Shown here piece after piece: positions 12,538 through 13,537 of a DNA stretch of 13,537 nucleotides. The notes beneath the pieces were generated by a model. The model was not told the DNA's origin. It searched no databases and saw nothing but the letters and a program-made list of their open reading frames with translations. The translations under genes were made by a program, and so were the position numbers. Location: contig JAAXJP010000681.1 in assembly GCA_012269805.1 (NCBI GenBank), positions 659-14,195 on the forward strand, written 5' to 3'. Position 1 is the first letter of the stretch, and each line of letters starts with the position of its first letter. This DNA comes from Rubrivirga sp. GTDB taxonomy: Bacteria; Bacteroidota; Rhodothermia; Rhodothermales; Rubricoccaceae.

Positions 12538-13537
12538 ATGAGAGTCAAGCTGATCGTCGTCCACACCGAGCGCGGGGGGGGGCCGCGGACGTACGTGCTG
12601 GACCAGGACACGATCGTGATCGGCCGGGCCGGGACGTGCGACCTCCCGCTCGACGACCCCGACCGCGTCGTGAGCAAGCAGCACGCCGCGCTCCGCGTCG
12701 AGGGCGACGTCCTGCGGATCGCCGACCTCGGAAGCAAGAACCACACGTTCCTCAACGGCGAGCGGGTCGGGACCGAGCCCCGCGCCGTCCGCGACGGCGA
12801 CCAGGTCCAGCTTGGCCCGTTTCAGGTGACCGTCGCGCTCGAGCGGGACGTGATGGTGGCCGACGACCTCGACCGGACCGTCTTCGGCGCGGCCTTCGCC
12901 AACCCCCTCGCCGACCCGGCCGAGGCCGTCGCCGCCGCGCTCGGCGGCCTCCGCCAGGCGTTCCAGCAGGTCGACTACCGCGACCGCGCCGACGCCCTCA
13001 AGATGGCGCTCCGTGACGCGCTCGGCCCCCAGGCCGACCTCCGGGGGATCCTCCCGCTCGTCGACCCCGACGCCGCCCTCGCCGAGCCCGGCCCGGCCCC
13101 GCCGGCCTCGGCGCCGCCATCGGCTGAGCCGCCGCAGGTCCCGACCGACACGCCGAAGGAAGACCTCGACGACCTCTTCGGCCCGCCCCTCGACGTGGAC
13201 GGGGACGGCGACCTCGACGACCTCTTCGGCCCGCCCCTCGGCGAGGGCGGCGACGCGTCGTCGGACCCGTTCGCCGCGCCGGTTGGGGGCGATCCGTTCG
13301 CATCGCCGCCTTCTAGCACGTCGCCGCCAGCCGAGGCGCCGTCGCCGGCGGCCGGGCCGTCGGGGCCCGACGACCTCCACCGCGCCCTCGCGGGCGTCGT
13401 CGTCCGGCTCATCAGCATGCCCGGGAAGTTCCGGCACGAGTTCCTGGGCCACACCGTCATCCACGCGCCCGAGACGGCGTTGCTCTTCGACGCCGACGAG
13501 GGCGCGCTCCTCCGCCACCTCCACCCCGACGATCCCG
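12538..13537 (+). CDS. FHA-domain protein with repeat-bearing disordered linker (3' end outside window)
   Basis: The frame starts at ATG 12538, 44 bp after the kinase stop, and stays open to the window end (333 codons). Residues 1-100 are an FHA domain, which binds phosphothreonine: KLIVVHTE, IGRAGTCDLPL (Gly29, Arg30), VVSKQHAAL (Ser46, His49), LGSKNHTFLNG (Ser66, Asn68, Asn73, Gly74) and RDGDQVQLGPFQVTV. Residues about 125-175 are helical (AVAAALGGLRQAFQQVDYRDR). Residues about 185-275 are a Pro/Asp-rich linker with two copies of DLDDLFGPPL and two DPFA motifs. A second folded domain begins around 280 (DDLHRALAGVVVRLISMPGKFRHEFLG). The order of an N-terminal FHA, linker and C-terminal domain recalls type VI secretion FHA proteins, but that is only a resemblance. 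A 9-G run sits in codons 12-15. The gene is probably co-transcribed with the sigma factor and kinase. Confidence 0.85.
   Translation, partial: MRVKLIVVHTERGGGPRTYVLDQDTIVIGRAGTCDLPLDDPDRVVSKQHAALRVEGDVLRIADLGSKNHTFLNGERVGTEPRAVRDGDQVQLGPFQVTVALERDVMVADDLDRTVFGAAFANPLADPAEAVAAALGGLRQAFQQVDYRDRADALKMALRDALGPQADLRGILPLVDPDAALAEPGPAPPASAPPSAEPPQVPTDTPKEDLDDLFGPPLDVDGDGDLDDLFGPPLGEGGDASSDPFAAPVGGDPFASPPSSTSPPAEAPSPAAGPSGPDDLHRALAGVVVRLISMPGKFRHEFLGHTVIHAPETALLFDADEGALLRHLHPDDP
12574..12582 (+). repeat. Run of nine G in the FHA gene
   Basis: Nine consecutive G cover part of codons 12-15 (Arg-Gly-Gly-Gly) of the FHA protein, before the FHA core motifs. A slip of one base would abolish the domain. 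Confidence 0.9.
13162..13240 (+). repeat. Two perfect 31-bp direct repeats, period 48 bp, in the FHA gene
   Basis: Bases 13162-13192 and 13210-13240 are identical and exactly 48 bp (16 codons) apart, in frame. Each codes for DLDDLFGPPL. Perfect nucleotide identity, not just protein similarity, points to a recent duplication or ongoing copy-number change in the linker. Confidence 0.9.

Noticed and set aside
13192..13227. EF-hand or dockerin-like calcium loop DVDGDGDLDDLF in the FHA linker
   Set aside because: The twelfth position is Phe instead of Glu or Asp and there are no flanking helices; it arises at the junction of the duplicated motif.
1..13537. tRNA, rRNA, CRISPR array, insertion sequence or phage genes
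   Set aside because: I saw no cloverleaf, no regularly spaced repeats and no transposase or integrase motif; spacers over 100 bp (3073-3204, 10610-10831) contain only the small dyads listed.

Overview
The window is very GC-rich double-stranded bacterial DNA (by eye around 70% or more) packed with genes. I recognise thirteen protein genes and no tRNA, rRNA, CRISPR array, insertion sequence or prophage. The best guess for the source is a high-GC member of the Rhodothermota/Bacteroidota side of the tree, such as a Rubrivirga-like marine bacterium. The reasons are two Bacteroidota-style lipoproteins, a complete absence of usable Shine-Dalgarno sequences in front of the start codons, and a sigma factor/kinase pair of a type common in such lineages. 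Planctomycetes, Gemmatimonadota or another high-GC phylum cannot be excluded from sequence alone.

Layout. Bases 1-2099 are the C-terminal three quarters of phosphoenolpyruvate carboxylase (+). It converges, through a strong GC hairpin (2112-2135), on a small SpoIIAA/STAS-like protein (-, 2136-2531) that lies downstream of an Lrp/AsnC regulator (-, 2629-3072). The regulator is divergent from the histidine-utilisation locus: hutU (3205-4872) and hutH (4937-6466). A small anchored membrane protein on the minus strand (6472-7071) then splits the locus. The second half resumes with a lipoprotein gene (7119-7817) whose stop overlaps the GTG start of hutI (7814-9034), which in turn overlaps hutG (9031-9927). 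A DUF2993-like lipoprotein (-, 9899-10609) overlaps the end of hutG. A 222-base spacer with a candidate promoter precedes an ECF sigma factor (10832-11494), a Ser/Thr kinase (11498-12493) and an FHA-domain protein (12538 to the window end, still open).

Function. The four Hut enzymes form the complete direct route from histidine to glutamate: HutH removes ammonia to give urocanate, HutU hydrates it, HutI opens the imidazolone ring, and HutG hydrolyses formimidoylglutamate to glutamate and formamide. The divergent Lrp-type regulator is the natural candidate to control them, and an 8-bp perfect inverted repeat lies in the shared promoter region. The lipoprotein fused translationally to hutI is unexplained.

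The most interesting part is 10.8-13.5 kb. The sigma factor lacks the acidic residues normally found in region 2.2 and instead has two adjacent threonines. It sits 3 bp from a soluble kinase with a non-RD, Asn-to-His altered active site, followed by a phosphothreonine-reader (FHA) protein with a repeat-bearing disordered linker. Together this looks like a writer, target and reader cassette in which transcription would be switched by sigma-factor phosphorylation.
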